Shown: positions 9,293-20,264, counted from the stretch's first letter. The stretch is 64,000 bases of DNA from Clostridium caldaquaticum (GCF_023806125.1 NZ_JAMSKT010000001.1:212456-276455), one strand, 5' to 3'. The notes: generated by a model not told the origin, from the letters alone. Made by a program: numbers and translations.

Positions 9293-10417
9293 ATGAGAAT
9301 ATGCATTGATAGTATAGGTGTATCTAATTTAAGTGGAACGGGATTGGGCACTTTTACCTTTGAATTCTTAAAAAATTTGCTATATATGTATCCACAGCCT
9401 GAATATCACCTGCTGTATGATAGTGAAAACTTTGATTTCAAGGTAAACAGAAACAGCAAAGTATTTCCTTTGAATTTACAAATTAATAGACTTAATAATG
9501 ATTATAGCAGTATTGAAAACCATATTATTAAAAATAAAATTGATATATATCATTCACCTAATAATGGATTTAGCATACCAGAAAATAAAAAATGTCACTA
9601 TATAAGCACTGTAGTTAATTTACTTCCTGTGGTTAATAAAAATTTTGTTGATGATAAATATTTAGAAAAGTTTAACAGAGTTTTTAACAATGTAGTAAAA
9701 AATTCTGATAAGATTATTGTGGTATCAGAGTTTTTAAGAGAACAACTAAAAAACTATTTTGATATTCCTGATAAAAAGATAGTTGTAAATTACCCAGGGT
9801 GTTCTGCTATTTTTAAACCTAAGAACGAAGAAAGCTGTGTAAATATACTAAAAAGCAAGTACAAAATAAATGGTGATTACATACTGCACGCAGGCAGTAT
9901 TCATATAAGAAAAAATTTAGAAAAGTTAATAAAAGCATTTAAATACGTTAATTTATATAATAAAAACTTAAAACTTGTTTTTGTCGGCAGCTGCAAAGGC
10001 AAGAGAGAAGCATATTATAAAAAGCTTAGACTGTTAATAGAAGATATGGATTTAATAGATTCTGTAATATTTACAGGAGAAGTAGATTACAATGATATGC
10101 CTTATTTTTACAGCAAAGCAAAATGTGTTATAAATCTTTCAAAATATGAAGGATTTCCTTTGACTTCTTTAGAAGCTATGGCTTGTAATACACCTGTTAT
10201 ATGGAATGATGTAAGTTTTTTCAAAGAAGTGTTTGGTGATTCAGGTTTGCCAGTAGATGCTAATGATCATAATATGCTGGTAGATGAAATTTCAGATATA
10301 ATTAATAATACAAGCAAAAGAGAACAAATTATAAATAAACAATCAGAAGTAACTTATAAATATAAGTGGGAAAAAAATATAATAAATACTATAAGAGTAT
10401 ATGAAACATTTTGTTAG
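9293..10417 (+). CDS. Glycosyltransferase, GT4 family (GT-B fold)
   Basis: 374 residues. It transfers a sugar from an activated donor to an unknown acceptor and should be cytoplasmic. Visible family features: the glycine-rich N-terminal S-G-T-G-L-G-T loop (about residues 14-20), HAGSIHIRKNLEKL near 200, F-T-G-E-V-D-Y-N-D-M near 262, and the nucleotide-sugar E-x7-E motif in YEGFPLTSLEAMA near 285-297. AGGAGG lies six bases before the ATG. It is the last gene of the plus-strand SPOCS operon and ends at a strong terminator. The context suggests it glycosylates a surface protein or polymer made by this locus (inference). Confidence 0.85.
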   Translation: MRICIDSIGVSNLSGTGLGTFTFEFLKNLLYMYPQPEYHLLYDSENFDFKVNRNSKVFPLNLQINRLNNDYSSIENHIIKNKIDIYHSPNNGFSIPENKKCHYISTVVNLLPVVNKNFVDDKYLEKFNRVFNNVVKNSDKIIVVSEFLREQLKNYFDIPDKKIVVNYPGCSAIFKPKNEESCVNILKSKYKINGDYILHAGSIHIRKNLEKLIKAFKYVNLYNKNLKLVFVGSCKGKREAYYKKLRLLIEDMDLIDSVIFTGEVDYNDMPYFYSKAKCVINLSKYEGFPLTSLEAMACNTPVIWNDVSFFKEVFGDSGLPVDANDHNMLVDEISDIINNTSKREQIINKQSEVTYKYKWEKNIINTIRVYETFC

Positions 10418-10420
10418 AAT

Positions 10421-10452
10421 ATAGGGTAGTATTAAAAACTACCCTATTTTAT
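10421..10452. terminator. Bidirectional intrinsic terminator
   Basis: A perfect 10-bp stem (10421-10430 with 10438-10447), a 7-base loop and T-rich flanks. It closes the glycosyltransferase operon and the facing small minus-strand gene. Confidence 0.85.
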
Positions 10453-10642
10453 TTTCTTTAAGTTTTTCATCTGCCGATATACTTTTATAAATCTCTTCTT
10501 CTGCTCTGAAATATTTCTTGCTGCATAAATGTATTCTTGATATATATTTTAAAAATCCAGAATACCCCAATTCATTTATTAAAGCCTTTGTTCCTCTTTC
10601 AATTAATTCTCTGTCTTTACTATTTAGTTCCATTTTTCTCAC
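10439..10642 (-). CDS. Small hypothetical protein, 67 aa
   Basis: 67 residues starting with GTG, preceded by AAGGGG about five bases upstream; an ATG four codons inside is a weaker alternative. The sequence is charged and helix-rich (N-S-K-D-R-E-L-I-E-R-G-T-K-A-L-I-N-E-L-G-Y near the start), with no signal peptide or known motif. I do not recognise it. It faces the glycosyltransferase across a shared terminator. Confidence 0.5.
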   Translation of the reverse strand: MRKMELNSKDRELIERGTKALINELGYSGFLKYISRIHLCSKKYFRAEEEIYKSISADEKLKENKIG

Positions 10643-10986
10643 CGTATCCCCTTTTAATAAAATTCATTAATTATATATGCAGACTTTATAAAAGTTGTTA
10701 CTCATTTATATTATGGACAACCCATGAGAAAAATAAACATAACTACTCTGTATATTTCTTAATTTAAATCTTTTAAGACTAAAAAAGAAATCATGGAACA
10801 AACTATAATTTATGATTTATACAAATTATATTTGTATTAAAAAATTTAATATAAACTTTATCTATTTTTACAATTATGATATAATTCACTTATATTTCTA
10901 AAATAATTTTGAATATTTATAATTTTAAAAATATCGTTTCAAAACTCATTTTTTATTATATACTTATAGCACGGGGAGGTGAAATT
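10643..10986. other. Non-coding stretch ahead of the V-ATPase operon
   Basis: 344 bases of very AT-rich DNA with no convincing gene. A TATAAT at 10880-10885 with a poor -35 (TTTATC at 10857-10862, 17-bp spacer) is the best promoter candidate for the V-ATPase operon. It would give a 5' leader of about 95 bases. No riboswitch or terminator was seen in that leader. Confidence 0.4.
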
Positions 10987-11313
10987 TTGGCATTACATGA
11001 ATTTCAAGAAATAAAAAAAGCAGAAGATGAAGCCTTAGAATTAATTAAAAATGCAGAAAATCAAGCTAAAGATATTATAAAAAATGCTCAGCTTGAAGCT
11101 AATGAAAAATTTAAAAATACTCTGCAGGAAATAAATGCTAAGGCTAAAAACATAGTGGACTCTGCTATATCTTCTGGAGAAAAAGAAGCTGAAATAATAC
11201 TTGCTAGAGGTAAAACTGAAGTTGAGGCTATCTTGAATATCCCAAAGACAAAGCTTGATTCTGCTGTAAAATTAATAATTGAAAGGATAGTAAATAGCAA
11301 TGGCAATAGTTAG
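10987..11313 (+). CDS. ntpF: V-type ATPase subunit G/H-like peripheral stalk protein
   Basis: 108 residues, with a TTG start at 10987 six bases after GGGGAGGTG; an upstream in-frame start at 10909 lacks a ribosome site and would add an unrelated leader. The protein is one long alanine/lysine/glutamate-rich helix, as expected for the peripheral-stalk subunit that pairs with subunit E and holds the catalytic head against the membrane part. It is the first gene of nine in the same order as Enterococcus hirae ntpFIKECGABD, and it overlaps ntpI by 14 bp. Confidence 0.85.
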   Translation: MALHEFQEIKKAEDEALELIKNAENQAKDIIKNAQLEANEKFKNTLQEINAKAKNIVDSAISSGEKEAEIILARGKTEVEAILNIPKTKLDSAVKLIIERIVNSNGNS

Positions 11314-13234
11314 AATGAACAAGTTCACTCTTATAGCCTTTGAAGCTAGTAAGAACAAACTTCTTAAAAAGCTGCAAGCCTTTGGTGAAGTTGAATTTAT
11401 TAACTTACAGAGCAAAAGGCTGGAAGAAGAAAATGAAGCTTTAAGTTTTTTACAGGAAGACACATTAGATTCATCTGCTAAAGATATTGAAGACATTTTG
11501 TCTAAGTTAAGATCTGCCATTGAATTTCTTAAAAATTACGTTCCTAAAGAATCCGCTTTAAAGGCTCTTAAGGAAGGTATACCAACCTTAACTTATGAAG
11601 ACCTTAAAGAGTATGGTAATGAAAAGCATTGGATTAATACCATAAGCTTTCTAAAAAGCAAGGCGGAAAGATTAAATGCAATTGATAATGCTGTTTCTAA
11701 ATTAAGGTCAGAGCTTGATGCATTATACCCTTGGAAAAATTTTGATATACCTTTTACTGATTTAGAAGGTATGAAAAATGTAGTTTATTACATAGGAACA
11801 ATTCCACTTCAAAACGAAAATAATTTAAACTCTGAACTTGATAAAAACTTTCCAAACAGCTATTTAGAAGTTATCAGCCGGGATACAAACTCTGCCTATA
11901 TTTTAGTTTTTGCTCATAAAAACGAAAGCAGGGAAATTGAGGCTATGATAAAGACTTTTGAGTTTTCCGAAGTTAAGCTTAATTATACAAAAAAGCCGGA
12001 AGCTATAATCAATGATATTAATAAACAATTAAACAGTCTTTTAAAAGAAAAACCATCAATTGAAGATGAGTTAAAAGCCTTTGCTGATAAGCTTACTGAT
12101 TTAGAAAGAGCTTATGAATATTATGAAAATAAGCTTTTAAGGTATCGTCAAAGCGAAAACTTCCTAAAGAGTAATAAAACAGTTGTTATTTCTGGATGGG
12201 TTCCTGAGGCAAAGACTGAAGTATTGGAAAGTTATGTAAAGGATGTAACTGGAAATCATTATTTCTTAGACTTCTCAGAAGTTAAAGAAGAAGAAATTGA
12301 TGATGTTCCAATTATGCTCAATAACAATAAAATTGTTAAATCCTTTGAGTCCATTACAGCAATGTATAGTCTGCCTAAATATACAGGCATTGACCCTACT
12401 CCGCTTTTAACACCATTTTATATGATTTTCTTTGGAATGATGGTAGCAGACTTAGGTTATGGTCTTATAGTAACTTTAGCCGCTTTATTTGTTCTTAACA
12501 AATTTAACCTGGAAGAAAAAACCGAGAATTTTGTTAGGTTCTTTTTCTATTTAGGTATTTCAACTGCTGTCTGGGGAGCTGTTTACGGCTCTTTCTTTGG
12601 AAACCTGGTACAACTTCCAGCACTTATAAATCCTAATAAAGATATTTTCTCTGTACTTTATCTTTCTCTTGGATTTGGTGTGCTTCAGATTTTTGTTGGT
12701 TTATTCATAAAAGCTTATGTCCTTATAAGAGATGGTAAACCGCTTGATGCCTTGTATGACGCTGGTTCTTGGATAATTACTTTAGTAAGTATAGGTTTAA
12801 TGGCAGCATTTAATTTAGCCGCAGCAAAATATACAATGATACTCGGTATGTTATTAATTGTTGCAACAAATGGACGTCAGGCCGGCTCACTTGGTGCAAG
12901 ACTAGGTGGTGGACTATACGCTTTATATGGTATTACAGGATATATAGGAGACTTAGTTTCTTACACAAGACTTATGGCTCTTGGTATAGCTGGTGGTTCT
13001 ATAGCTGGTGCTATGAACCTTATAATGAGCTACTTCCCTGGAGTAAGCATATATATTATAGGTCCATTATTTTTCGCAGCTGTTCAAATCTTCAATCTGT
13101 TATTAAGCCTTTTAGGTGCTTATGTTCATACATGCAGATTGCAGTATGTTGAATACTTCAGTAAGTTCTATGAAGGTGGAGGTAGACCTTTTACACCTTT
13201 TAAAATGATAAACAAATATATAAAAATTAAGTAG
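11300..13234 (+). CDS. ntpI: V-type ATPase subunit I (membrane stator a-subunit)
   Basis: 644 residues, normal for the family. Residues 1 to about 370 form the cytoplasmic arm with coiled-coil stretches. About 375-640 hold some seven or eight membrane helices, beginning at T-P-F-Y-M-I-F-F-G-M-M-V-A-D-L-G-Y-G. The conserved arginine of the ion half-channel lies in S-Y-T-R-L-M-A-L-G (R557). The subunit forms the ion path next to the NtpK ring. The gene starts inside ntpF, so translation is probably coupled. Confidence 0.95.
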   Translation: MAIVRMNKFTLIAFEASKNKLLKKLQAFGEVEFINLQSKRLEEENEALSFLQEDTLDSSAKDIEDILSKLRSAIEFLKNYVPKESALKALKEGIPTLTYEDLKEYGNEKHWINTISFLKSKAERLNAIDNAVSKLRSELDALYPWKNFDIPFTDLEGMKNVVYYIGTIPLQNENNLNSELDKNFPNSYLEVISRDTNSAYILVFAHKNESREIEAMIKTFEFSEVKLNYTKKPEAIINDINKQLNSLLKEKPSIEDELKAFADKLTDLERAYEYYENKLLRYRQSENFLKSNKTVVISGWVPEAKTEVLESYVKDVTGNHYFLDFSEVKEEEIDDVPIMLNNNKIVKSFESITAMYSLPKYTGIDPTPLLTPFYMIFFGMMVADLGYGLIVTLAALFVLNKFNLEEKTENFVRFFFYLGISTAVWGAVYGSFFGNLVQLPALINPNKDIFSVLYLSLGFGVLQIFVGLFIKAYVLIRDGKPLDALYDAGSWIITLVSIGLMAAFNLAAAKYTMILGMLLIVATNGRQAGSLGARLGGGLYALYGITGYIGDLVSYTRLMALGIAGGSIAGAMNLIMSYFPGVSIYIIGPLFFAAVQIFNLLLSLLGAYVHTCRLQYVEYFSKFYEGGGRPFTPFKMINKYIKIK

Positions 13235-13239
13235 TATAA

Positions 13240-13719
<480 letters not shown>

Positions 13720-13737
13720 TTTGTAGGATGTGATGAT

Positions 13738-14319
13738 ATGTCAATAAAAAATATTACAGATAAAATAGTTAGCGATGCCAAAGAAAAGCAAGCTGATATA
13801 TTAGCTAAAGCTAAGCAGGAAGCTGAGAAATTAATTAACAGCAAAGTAGAAGAAGCTCTATCTTCTAAAGAGCATATAATAAGAAAAGCTGAAGAAGAAG
13901 CTGAAACTAAAAAAAATAGAATCATTCAAAGTGCTGAACTTAAAGTAAGAAATCAGAAACTTACTGCTAAACATGAAGTTATTGAGAAAACTTTTAAATA
14001 TGCTTTAGATGCTTTGAAAAATCTTAATGAAACTGAGTTTTTAAACTTCCTGAAAAATACAGTTAAAAACTATGGAATCACTGGGAACAGTGTACTTCGT
14101 GTAAACACTGCTAGACATGCTCTTATAACACCAGTAACATTAAGTGAACTTAAAAGCTTAGCAGGAGCTGATTTAACTCTTGGAGAAGCACTTGAAAATA
14201 ACCAGGATGGATTTATAGTTGAACAAAAAGGTATTCAAATAAACTTTACCTTTGAAGCATTAATCAATTCCTTAAAGGAAGATTTAATATTTGATATTAC
14301 CAAAATTCTATTTGAGTAA
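13738..14319 (+). CDS. ntpE: V-type ATPase subunit E (peripheral stalk)
   Basis: 193 residues. The N-terminal half (about residues 1-85) is a charged coiled coil rich in alanine, lysine and glutamate; the C-terminal half is the compact domain that touches the catalytic head. Subunit E pairs with the small stalk subunit encoded by the first gene of the operon. The ATG follows TAGGATGTGAT. It lies 18 bp after ntpK and 13 bp before ntpC. Confidence 0.9.
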   Translation: MSIKNITDKIVSDAKEKQADILAKAKQEAEKLINSKVEEALSSKEHIIRKAEEEAETKKNRIIQSAELKVRNQKLTAKHEVIEKTFKYALDALKNLNETEFLNFLKNTVKNYGITGNSVLRVNTARHALITPVTLSELKSLAGADLTLGEALENNQDGFIVEQKGIQINFTFEALINSLKEDLIFDITKILFE

Positions 14320-14332
14320 GGAGTGTGATTCC

Positions 14333-15322
14333 ATGAAAACAACAGAATTTGCCTCTATAGTCTCTTTAATAAGAGTATGGGAATCAAAACTCCTTACAAA
14401 GTCTCAATATGACAGACTAATAGACTCAGAGAACTTGGAGGATGCTTTAAAGCTTCTACAGGAAACACCCTATGGCAGCTTTTTAGAAAATGACAATTTT
14501 GAAACAGCTTTAAATGCAGCAGCCGGAAATATGTACAGAGATATTTCTAAAGCAGCTCCTTATGAAATCATAGTTAATTTTATGAAAGTAAAATTTGATT
14601 ATCATAACATAAAAACACTAATAAAAGGTAAAATCCTTGAAAAAGATTTTTCACATATTTTAATTCCAACTGGAATTATACATATTGATAAGCTTAAAGC
14701 TGCTATAAGCAGTGAAGAACTTAAGGATTTACCTGATGTAATTAAAAAAGGCATAGAAGCAGCCTTAAAAGATTATGAAGCTGTTAAAGATCCTCAGAGA
14801 ATCGATATTATTTTAGATAAATATATGTTCTCTCATATGAGACAAATTGTAAAAGACATTAATAATGAATTTATAAATAAGTTTCTCATTATTTTAATTG
14901 ATTTAACCAACATAAAAACTCTGCTAAGAGTTAAAAAATTAAATAAAGAAGCTGCTTTTTTCAGAGACTTATTAATTGAAGGTGGAAAAATAGATAAAAG
15001 AACTTTCAATGAGCTTTACCAAGAAAGCCTAGAAGATATTTCTCACAAATTAAGTTCCACTGAGTACGGCGGTATGCTTAAGGAAAGCATGGAATATTAT
15101 TTTAAAACTGATTCCCTTGCTATCCTTGAAAAAAATATCGACAACTATTTAATGAATTATATGAAAAAAGCAAAATTCATCAACTTAGGCCCAGAACCCA
15201 TTGTTGTTTATATCTTAGCTCGGGAAACTGAAATTAAAAACATAAGAATCATCTTGGTTGGCAAACTTAATAAGGTTTCTGAAAATCTAATTAGAGAAAG
15301 GCTGCGTGATAGTTATGTATAA
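14333..15322 (+). CDS. ntpC: V-type ATPase subunit C/d (rotor-ring socket)
   Basis: 329 residues from the ATG at 14333, which follows TAAGGAGTGTGATT. An upstream in-frame ATT at 14291 would only add residues overlapping ntpE. The all-helical protein caps the NtpK ring and links it to the central shaft. Family features include the [12 protein letters not shown] segment near the start and [13 protein letters not shown] near the C-terminus. It overlaps the next gene by 8 bp. Confidence 0.9.
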   Translation: MKTTEFASIVSLIRVWESKLLTKSQYDRLIDSENLEDALKLLQETPYGSFLENDNFETALNAAAGNMYRDISKAAPYEIIVNFMKVKFDYHNIKTLIKGKILEKDFSHILIPTGIIHIDKLKAAISSEELKDLPDVIKKGIEAALKDYEAVKDPQRIDIILDKYMFSHMRQIVKDINNEFINKFLIILIDLTNIKTLLRVKKLNKEAAFFRDLLIEGGKIDKRTFNELYQESLEDISHKLSSTEYGGMLKESMEYYFKTDSLAILEKNIDNYLMNYMKKAKFINLGPEPIVVYILARETEIKNIRIILVGKLNKVSENLIRERLRDSYV

Positions 15323-15623
15323 GGTTGCAGTTGTTGGAGATAAAGATTCCGTTCTGCCTTTTAAGGCAATTGGGATTGAAGTTTTCTCCGTAGAAAACAG
15401 CGAAGAAGCTAAAAAAACTGTAGACACCTTGGCTTTTAATAACTATGGAGTAATCTTTATTACAGAGCAGGCAGCAATTGAGATAGAAGAAACTATTGAA
15501 AGATACAACAAGATGATTACTCCATCAATTATTTTAATACCCGGCAATAAAGGAAGCCTTGGAGTTGGTAAAAAGCGAATTAAAGATAATGTTCAAAAAG
15601 CTATCGGTATGAATATATTGTAA
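15315..15623 (+). CDS. ntpG: V-type ATPase subunit F (central stalk)
   Basis: 102 residues from the ATG at 15315, giving the family-typical start [17 protein letters not shown] nine bases upstream is better spaced from AGAAAGG, so the protein could be three residues longer. Subunit F is a small Rossmann-like protein bound to the central shaft. The glycine-rich end ([12 protein letters not shown]) is typical. The start overlaps the end of ntpC. Confidence 0.85.
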   Translation: MYKVAVVGDKDSVLPFKAIGIEVFSVENSEEAKKTVDTLAFNNYGVIFITEQAAIEIEETIERYNKMITPSIILIPGNKGSLGVGKKRIKDNVQKAIGMNIL

Positions 15624-15644
15624 GAAAGGCGGAACAAGATAAGC

Positions 15645-17417
15645 ATGGGAAGAATAATCAAAGTAGCTGGCCCTCTAGTTGTGGCTGAGGGAATGAGTAA
15701 TGCTAATGTATATGACGTATGTCAAGTTGGCGAACATGGTCTTATCGGCGAAATCATAGAAATGAGAGGTGACAAAGCCTCCATTCAGGTTTATGAAGAA
15801 ACCGTTGGTCTTGGACCTGGAGACCCTGTTACAACTACAGGAGAACCTCTTTCAGTTGAGCTTGCTCCTGGACTTATTGAATCCATGTTTGATGGAATTC
15901 AAAGACCTCTTGATGTTTACCTTGAAAAAGCTGACAGCTCTTTCTTAAAAAAAGGGGTAAAAGTTTTTTCATTAAATAGAGAAAAGAAATGGGAATTTAC
16001 ACCTGCTGTTAAAGCAGGAGATAGTGTTGAACCTGGTTCTATTATAGGAACTGTTCAGGAAACCTCTGTTGTACTTCATAAAATTATGGTTCCTTATGGA
16101 GTTTTTGGTACAGTTAAGGAAATCAAATCTGGTGAATTTACAATAGTTGATACAATTTGTACAGTAGAAACTTCCTCAGGTATTAAAGAGCTTTCAATGA
16201 TGCAGAAGTGGCCTGTAAGACGCGGTAGACCTTACGCTAGAAAACTAAGCCCAATGGAACCAATGCTTACTGGTCAAAGAGTTATTGATACATTTTTCCC
16301 TGTTGTTAAAGGCGGAGCTGCTTCAGTACCAGGGCCTTTCGGAGCTGGAAAGACTGTTGTTCAGCACCAGATAGCAAAATGGGGAGATACTGAAATAGTT
16401 GTTTACGTTGGCTGCGGCGAACGCGGAAATGAAATGACAGACGTTCTTATGGAATTTCCTGAGCTAAAAGACCCAAAAACAGGCGAATCTTTAATGAAGA
16501 GAACTGTTCTTATAGCAAATACTTCAAATATGCCTGTTGCTGCCAGAGAAGCTTCTATCTACACAGGTATAACTATTGCAGAATATTTTAGAGATATGGG
16601 TTACTCAGTAGCTATCATGGCTGATTCAACATCCAGATGGGCAGAAGCTTTAAGAGAAATGTCCGGAAGACTTGAAGAAATGCCTGGTGAAGAAGGATAC
16701 CCAGCCTACCTTGGCTCAAGACTTGCTGAGTTCTATGAAAGAGCTGGTAAAGTTGTATGCCTTGGTGATGAAAACAGAATTGGTGAGGTAACAGCTATCG
16801 GTGCGGTATCTCCTCCTGGTGGAGACCTTTCGGAGCCAGTTACACAATCTACCTTAAGAATAGTTAAAGTTTTCTGGGGACTTGATGCACAGCTTGCTTA
16901 TAGAAGACACTTCCCTTCTATAAATTGGCTTAACTCTTATTCTCTATATCAAGATAAAATTGACTCCTATATAAATAAGCATCAGGCTTCCGATTGGTCT
17001 GAGCTTAGAACTGAGGCTATGACACTTCTTCAGGAAGAAGCTAGCCTTGATGAAATAGTTAGGCTTGTAGGTATCGACGCCCTATCTGAAAGAGATAGGC
17101 TTAAGCTTGAAGCTGCTAAATCAGTCCGTGAAGATTATCTGCAGCAAAATGCTTTCCATGAAATTGATACTTACACATCACTTAATAAACAGTATAAAAT
17201 GTTAAAGCTTATAGTCTCCTTCTACAGAGAAGGAAAAAGAGCTCTTGATAATGGTATTTATCTAAAGAGCATCCTAGAACTTGAAGTAAGAGACAAAATA
17301 GCAAGAAGCAAATATATAGCTGAAGAAGATTTAAATAAAATTGATGATATTCAAAAGGAACTTACAGAAGCTATAGACAAACTAATTGAGGAAGGAGGGC
17401 TAAAAAAACATGCTTAA
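15645..17417 (+). CDS. ntpA: V-type ATPase catalytic subunit A
   Basis: 590 residues, the usual length. The catalytic Walker A loop is GPFGAGKT at residues 230-237. The A-subunit insertion (about residues 110-200) that separates it from F-type beta subunits is present. Other markers are [11 protein letters not shown] and [14 protein letters not shown]. It hydrolyses or makes ATP in the A3B3 head. The ATG lies 22 bp after ntpG with AGAAAGGCGG upstream, and the gene overlaps ntpB by 8 bp. Confidence 0.97.
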   Translation: MGRIIKVAGPLVVAEGMSNANVYDVCQVGEHGLIGEIIEMRGDKASIQVYEETVGLGPGDPVTTTGEPLSVELAPGLIESMFDGIQRPLDVYLEKADSSFLKKGVKVFSLNREKKWEFTPAVKAGDSVEPGSIIGTVQETSVVLHKIMVPYGVFGTVKEIKSGEFTIVDTICTVETSSGIKELSMMQKWPVRRGRPYARKLSPMEPMLTGQRVIDTFFPVVKGGAASVPGPFGAGKTVVQHQIAKWGDTEIVVYVGCGERGNEMTDVLMEFPELKDPKTGESLMKRTVLIANTSNMPVAAREASIYTGITIAEYFRDMGYSVAIMADSTSRWAEALREMSGRLEEMPGEEGYPAYLGSRLAEFYERAGKVVCLGDENRIGEVTAIGAVSPPGGDLSEPVTQSTLRIVKVFWGLDAQLAYRRHFPSINWLNSYSLYQDKIDSYINKHQASDWSELRTEAMTLLQEEASLDEIVRLVGIDALSERDRLKLEAAKSVREDYLQQNAFHEIDTYTSLNKQYKMLKLIVSFYREGKRALDNGIYLKSILELEVRDKIARSKYIAEEDLNKIDDIQKELTEAIDKLIEEGGLKKHA

Positions 17418-18789
17418 AGAATACAAAACAGTCACAGAAGTAGTAGGCCCTCTTATGGTTGTTGAGGGCGTTGAAGGAGCAAAATATTACGAACTTGTTG
17501 AAATTGAACTTCAAACCGGTGAAAAAAGAAGAGGTCAGGTACTTGAAGTTAATGGAGACAAGGCAATGGTGCAAATATTTGAAGGTTCATCTGGAATAAA
17601 CTTAACTCAAACTAAAGTTAAATTCCTTGGAAGACCTCTTCAAATTGGTGTATCAGAAGATATGCTTGGAAGAACTTTCGATGGTATGGGCAGACCAAAG
17701 GATAATGGTCCTAAAATCCTTCCTGAGAAAAAACTGGATATAACTGGAGAAGCAATAAATCCTGTAGCTAGAGACTATCCGTCAGAATTTATTCAGACAG
17801 GTATTTCTGCTATAGACCATCTTAATACTCTTGTTAGAGGTCAAAAGCTTCCTGTGTTCTCTGCTTCAGGACTTCCACACGCCGAGCTTGCAGCACAGAT
17901 TGCAAGACAGGCAAAAGTTTTATCCTCTGACTCTAAGTTTGCCGTTGTATTTGCAGCAATAGGAATTACCTTTGAAGAAGCTAACTTCTTTATAGATGAA
18001 TTTAATAGAACAGGTGCTATTGATAGATCCGTTCTATTTTTAAACCTTGCAAACGACCCAGCCATAGAGAGAATATCAACGCCAAGAATGGCGCTGACTA
18101 CAGCAGAGTATCTGGCATATGAAAAAGATATGCACGTACTTGTTATAATGACAGATATGACAAACTACGCCGATGCTTTAAGAGAAATTTCCGCTGCAAG
18201 AAAAGAAGTTCCAGGCAGACGTGGATATCCAGGATACTTATATACAGACCTTGCAACTTTATATGAAAGAGCTGGTAGAATTAAAGGTAAGAAAGGTTCT
18301 ATAACACAAATCCCTATTCTTACAATGCCAGAGGATGATAAAACTCATCCAATTCCTGATCTAACAGGATATATAACTGAAGGACAGATAATTTTATCTA
18401 GAGAACTCTTTAAAAGGGGAATTACCCCTCCAATAGATGTTCTTCCTTCACTTTCAAGACTTAAAGATAAAGGTATTGGAAAAGGAAAAACAAGAGAAGA
18501 CCATGCTGATACAATGAACCAGTTATTTTCAGCTTATGCACAAGGAAAACAGGCAAAAGAACTTGCTGCCATCCTTGGTGAATCCGCACTTTCAGATACA
18601 GATAAGAAATTTGCTGAGTTTGCTGAAAGATTTGAAAAAGAGTATGTATCTCAAGGCTTTAACACAAATAGAAACATAGAAGAAACTCTAGCTCTTGGCT
18701 GGGAGCTTTTAAGAATACTTCCAAGAACAGAACTTAAGAGAATTAGAGATGAATATCTAGAAAAGTATTTAAACAAAGTAGGTGAGTAG
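17410..18789 (+). CDS. ntpB: V-type ATPase regulatory subunit B
   Basis: 459 residues. This is the non-catalytic nucleotide-site partner of subunit A; it has no Walker A loop and carries [14 protein letters not shown] instead, as expected. Further matches are [15 protein letters not shown] and [12 protein letters not shown]. The ATG at 17410 lies inside the end of ntpA, ten bases after GGAGGG, so translation is likely coupled. Confidence 0.97.
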   Translation: MLKEYKTVTEVVGPLMVVEGVEGAKYYELVEIELQTGEKRRGQVLEVNGDKAMVQIFEGSSGINLTQTKVKFLGRPLQIGVSEDMLGRTFDGMGRPKDNGPKILPEKKLDITGEAINPVARDYPSEFIQTGISAIDHLNTLVRGQKLPVFSASGLPHAELAAQIARQAKVLSSDSKFAVVFAAIGITFEEANFFIDEFNRTGAIDRSVLFLNLANDPAIERISTPRMALTTAEYLAYEKDMHVLVIMTDMTNYADALREISAARKEVPGRRGYPGYLYTDLATLYERAGRIKGKKGSITQIPILTMPEDDKTHPIPDLTGYITEGQIILSRELFKRGITPPIDVLPSLSRLKDKGIGKGKTREDHADTMNQLFSAYAQGKQAKELAAILGESALSDTDKKFAEFAERFEKEYVSQGFNTNRNIEETLALGWELLRILPRTELKRIRDEYLEKYLNKVGE

Positions 18790-18791
18790 CC

Positions 18792-19445
18792 TTGGCTCTA
18801 ATTAATGTAAATCCTACTAGAATGGAGCTTACAAAGCTTAAAAAAAGACTTACAACAGCAGTAAGAGGTCATAAGCTTCTTAAAGATAAGCAGGATGAGC
18901 TTGTAAGGCAATTTATAGCTATTGTTAAGCACAACAACGAGCTGCGAAACAAAGTAGAAGAAAACCTTGGCGATACATTAAAAGAATTCATGCTCACAAG
19001 GGCTATTCTAGGCTCTGAGGTTGTTGAAGAAGCATTGAGCTTCCCAAAGGAAAGCATATCTGTTGAAATTGGAAGTAAAAATGTAATGAGCGTTAATGTT
19101 CCTGTAATGGAGTTTAAGAGAAAGCTCTCAGATGATGAAGGCAGCATATACCCTTATGGATTTGCTAATACCTCTCCAGAGCTTGACCATGTAGTTGGAA
19201 GACTATACAAAACTCTTCCTCTGCTCCTTGAACTTGCTGAAGTAGAAAAAGCTGCTCAGCTTATGGCTGACGAAATAGAAAAGACAAGAAGAAGAGTTAA
19301 CGCCTTAGAATACATGACAATTCCTCAGCTTAAGGAAACTATCAAATATATAAGAATGAAGCTTGAGGAAAATGAGAGAGGAGCCTTAACCAGACTCATG
19401 AAAGTTAAGGACATGATAGAAAAAGAAGCTGCACAGCAGCAGTAA
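18792..19445 (+). CDS. ntpD: V-type ATPase subunit D (central shaft)
   Basis: 217 residues from a TTG start two bases after the ntpB stop; the ribosome site AGGTGAG overlaps the end of ntpB. N-terminal and C-terminal helices flank the middle domain, and [14 protein letters not shown] near the start and N-A-L-E-Y near residue 172 are family markers. It is the rotating shaft. It is the last gene of the operon; genes like the extra ntpH and ntpJ of E. hirae are not present here. Confidence 0.95.
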   Translation: MALINVNPTRMELTKLKKRLTTAVRGHKLLKDKQDELVRQFIAIVKHNNELRNKVEENLGDTLKEFMLTRAILGSEVVEEALSFPKESISVEIGSKNVMSVNVPVMEFKRKLSDDEGSIYPYGFANTSPELDHVVGRLYKTLPLLLELAEVEKAAQLMADEIEKTRRRVNALEYMTIPQLKETIKYIRMKLEENERGALTRLMKVKDMIEKEAAQQQ

Positions 19446-19449
19446 GTTG

Positions 19450-19488
19450 AAAAGACAAGTGCCTATTGCAAGGCGCTTGTCTTTTTTA
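19450..19488 (+). terminator. Terminator of the V-ATPase operon
   Basis: A 14-bp stem (19450-19463 with 19472-19485, one G-U pair), an 8-base loop and a T run directly after ntpD. Confidence 0.9.
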
Positions 19489-19720
19489 ATGCTTGTATTA
19501 TGAAATGTAATAATTTAAAATCAATTCAATTTAAAACTAAATTTTCAAGAATTTTCTTTATAGTTATCTTTAAATTAAATATTTTTTGTTTATCAGGTTT
19601 TTAACGCTAATTTTTACTCAAAAATCCTAGTTTATTTTGAAAAATTCTTGTTAAAATAATTTATGTAAACAATACATTAGTTTCTTTTAAATGTTTCTTA
19701 AAATCTTCAATTTTTAGACT

Positions 19721-19760
19721 TTGACTTTCTTTGACTTTTATTTTATTATTTAAATATAAA
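19721..19760 (+). promoter_or_regulatory. Promoter candidate for hsp18
   Basis: TTGACT at 19731-19736, an 18-bp spacer and TATAAA at 19755-19760. A second TTGACTTT lies exactly 10 bp upstream (19721). No CIRCE (HrcA) operator was seen, so any heat control must work differently. The rest of 19489-19784 is AT-rich and holds no gene. Confidence 0.5.
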
Positions 19761-19784
19761 ATATAAAAATTGGAGGGATTGAGA

Positions 19785-20228
19785 ATGTTTGAAATGATAC
19801 CTTTTAGAAGAAACAATAATTTAACTAGAAGAGATGATTTCTTTTCACCATTTTTAAAGAGCTTCTTTGATGATGATTTCTTTTCAGCTATAAACACAAT
19901 TCAGGGAAACTTTAAAGTTGATTTAAAAGAAACTGATGAAAACTATCTAGTTGAAGCTGATTTACCTGGAGTAAAAAAAGAAGCTATAGATATTGATTTT
20001 GATAATAACTATTTAACAATTACTGCAAAACGAGATGATACTATAGAAGATAAAAAAGAAAATTATGTAAGACGTGAAAGACACTACGGTGAATTTAAAA
20101 GAAGTTTCTATATAAATAATGTTGATGAAAATAAAATAGATGCTTCCTTTAATGATGGTGTTTTAAAAATTACTCTTCCAAAACTAAACAAAGGTAACGA
20201 TAAAAAGAGAAAAATTGATATTCACTAA
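19785..20228 (+). CDS. hsp18: Small heat-shock protein, Hsp20 family
   Basis: 147 residues. The ATG at 19785 is preceded by GGAGGGA; the in-frame TTG at 19770 would make the ribosome site itself coding. The alpha-crystallin domain spans about residues 40-135 (V-D-L-K-E-T-D-E-N-Y-L-V-E-A-D-L-P-G-V, then the G-V-L-K-I-T-L-P signature), followed by a short lysine-rich tail. It is an ATP-independent holdase that binds unfolding proteins. It stands alone between terminators. Confidence 0.93.
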   Translation: MFEMIPFRRNNNLTRRDDFFSPFLKSFFDDDFFSAINTIQGNFKVDLKETDENYLVEADLPGVKKEAIDIDFDNNYLTITAKRDDTIEDKKENYVRRERHYGEFKRSFYINNVDENKIDASFNDGVLKITLPKLNKGNDKKRKIDIH

Positions 20229-20233
20229 AATTT

Positions 20234-20264
20234 AAGGTGCAGCAGTTAAAGCTGCACCTTTAAA
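20234..20264 (+). terminator. Stem-loop after hsp18
   Basis: A 10-bp stem (20234-20243 with 20251-20260) with a weak T run. It probably works together with the stronger hairpin immediately downstream. Confidence 0.6.

Noticed and set aside
10537..10767. Plus-strand 76-codon frame upstream of the V-ATPase operon
   Set aside because: No ribosome site, and it overlaps the better-supported small minus-strand gene.
19489..19784. Search for a CIRCE operator before hsp18
   Set aside because: No TTAGCACTC-N9-GAGTGCTAA sequence is present.
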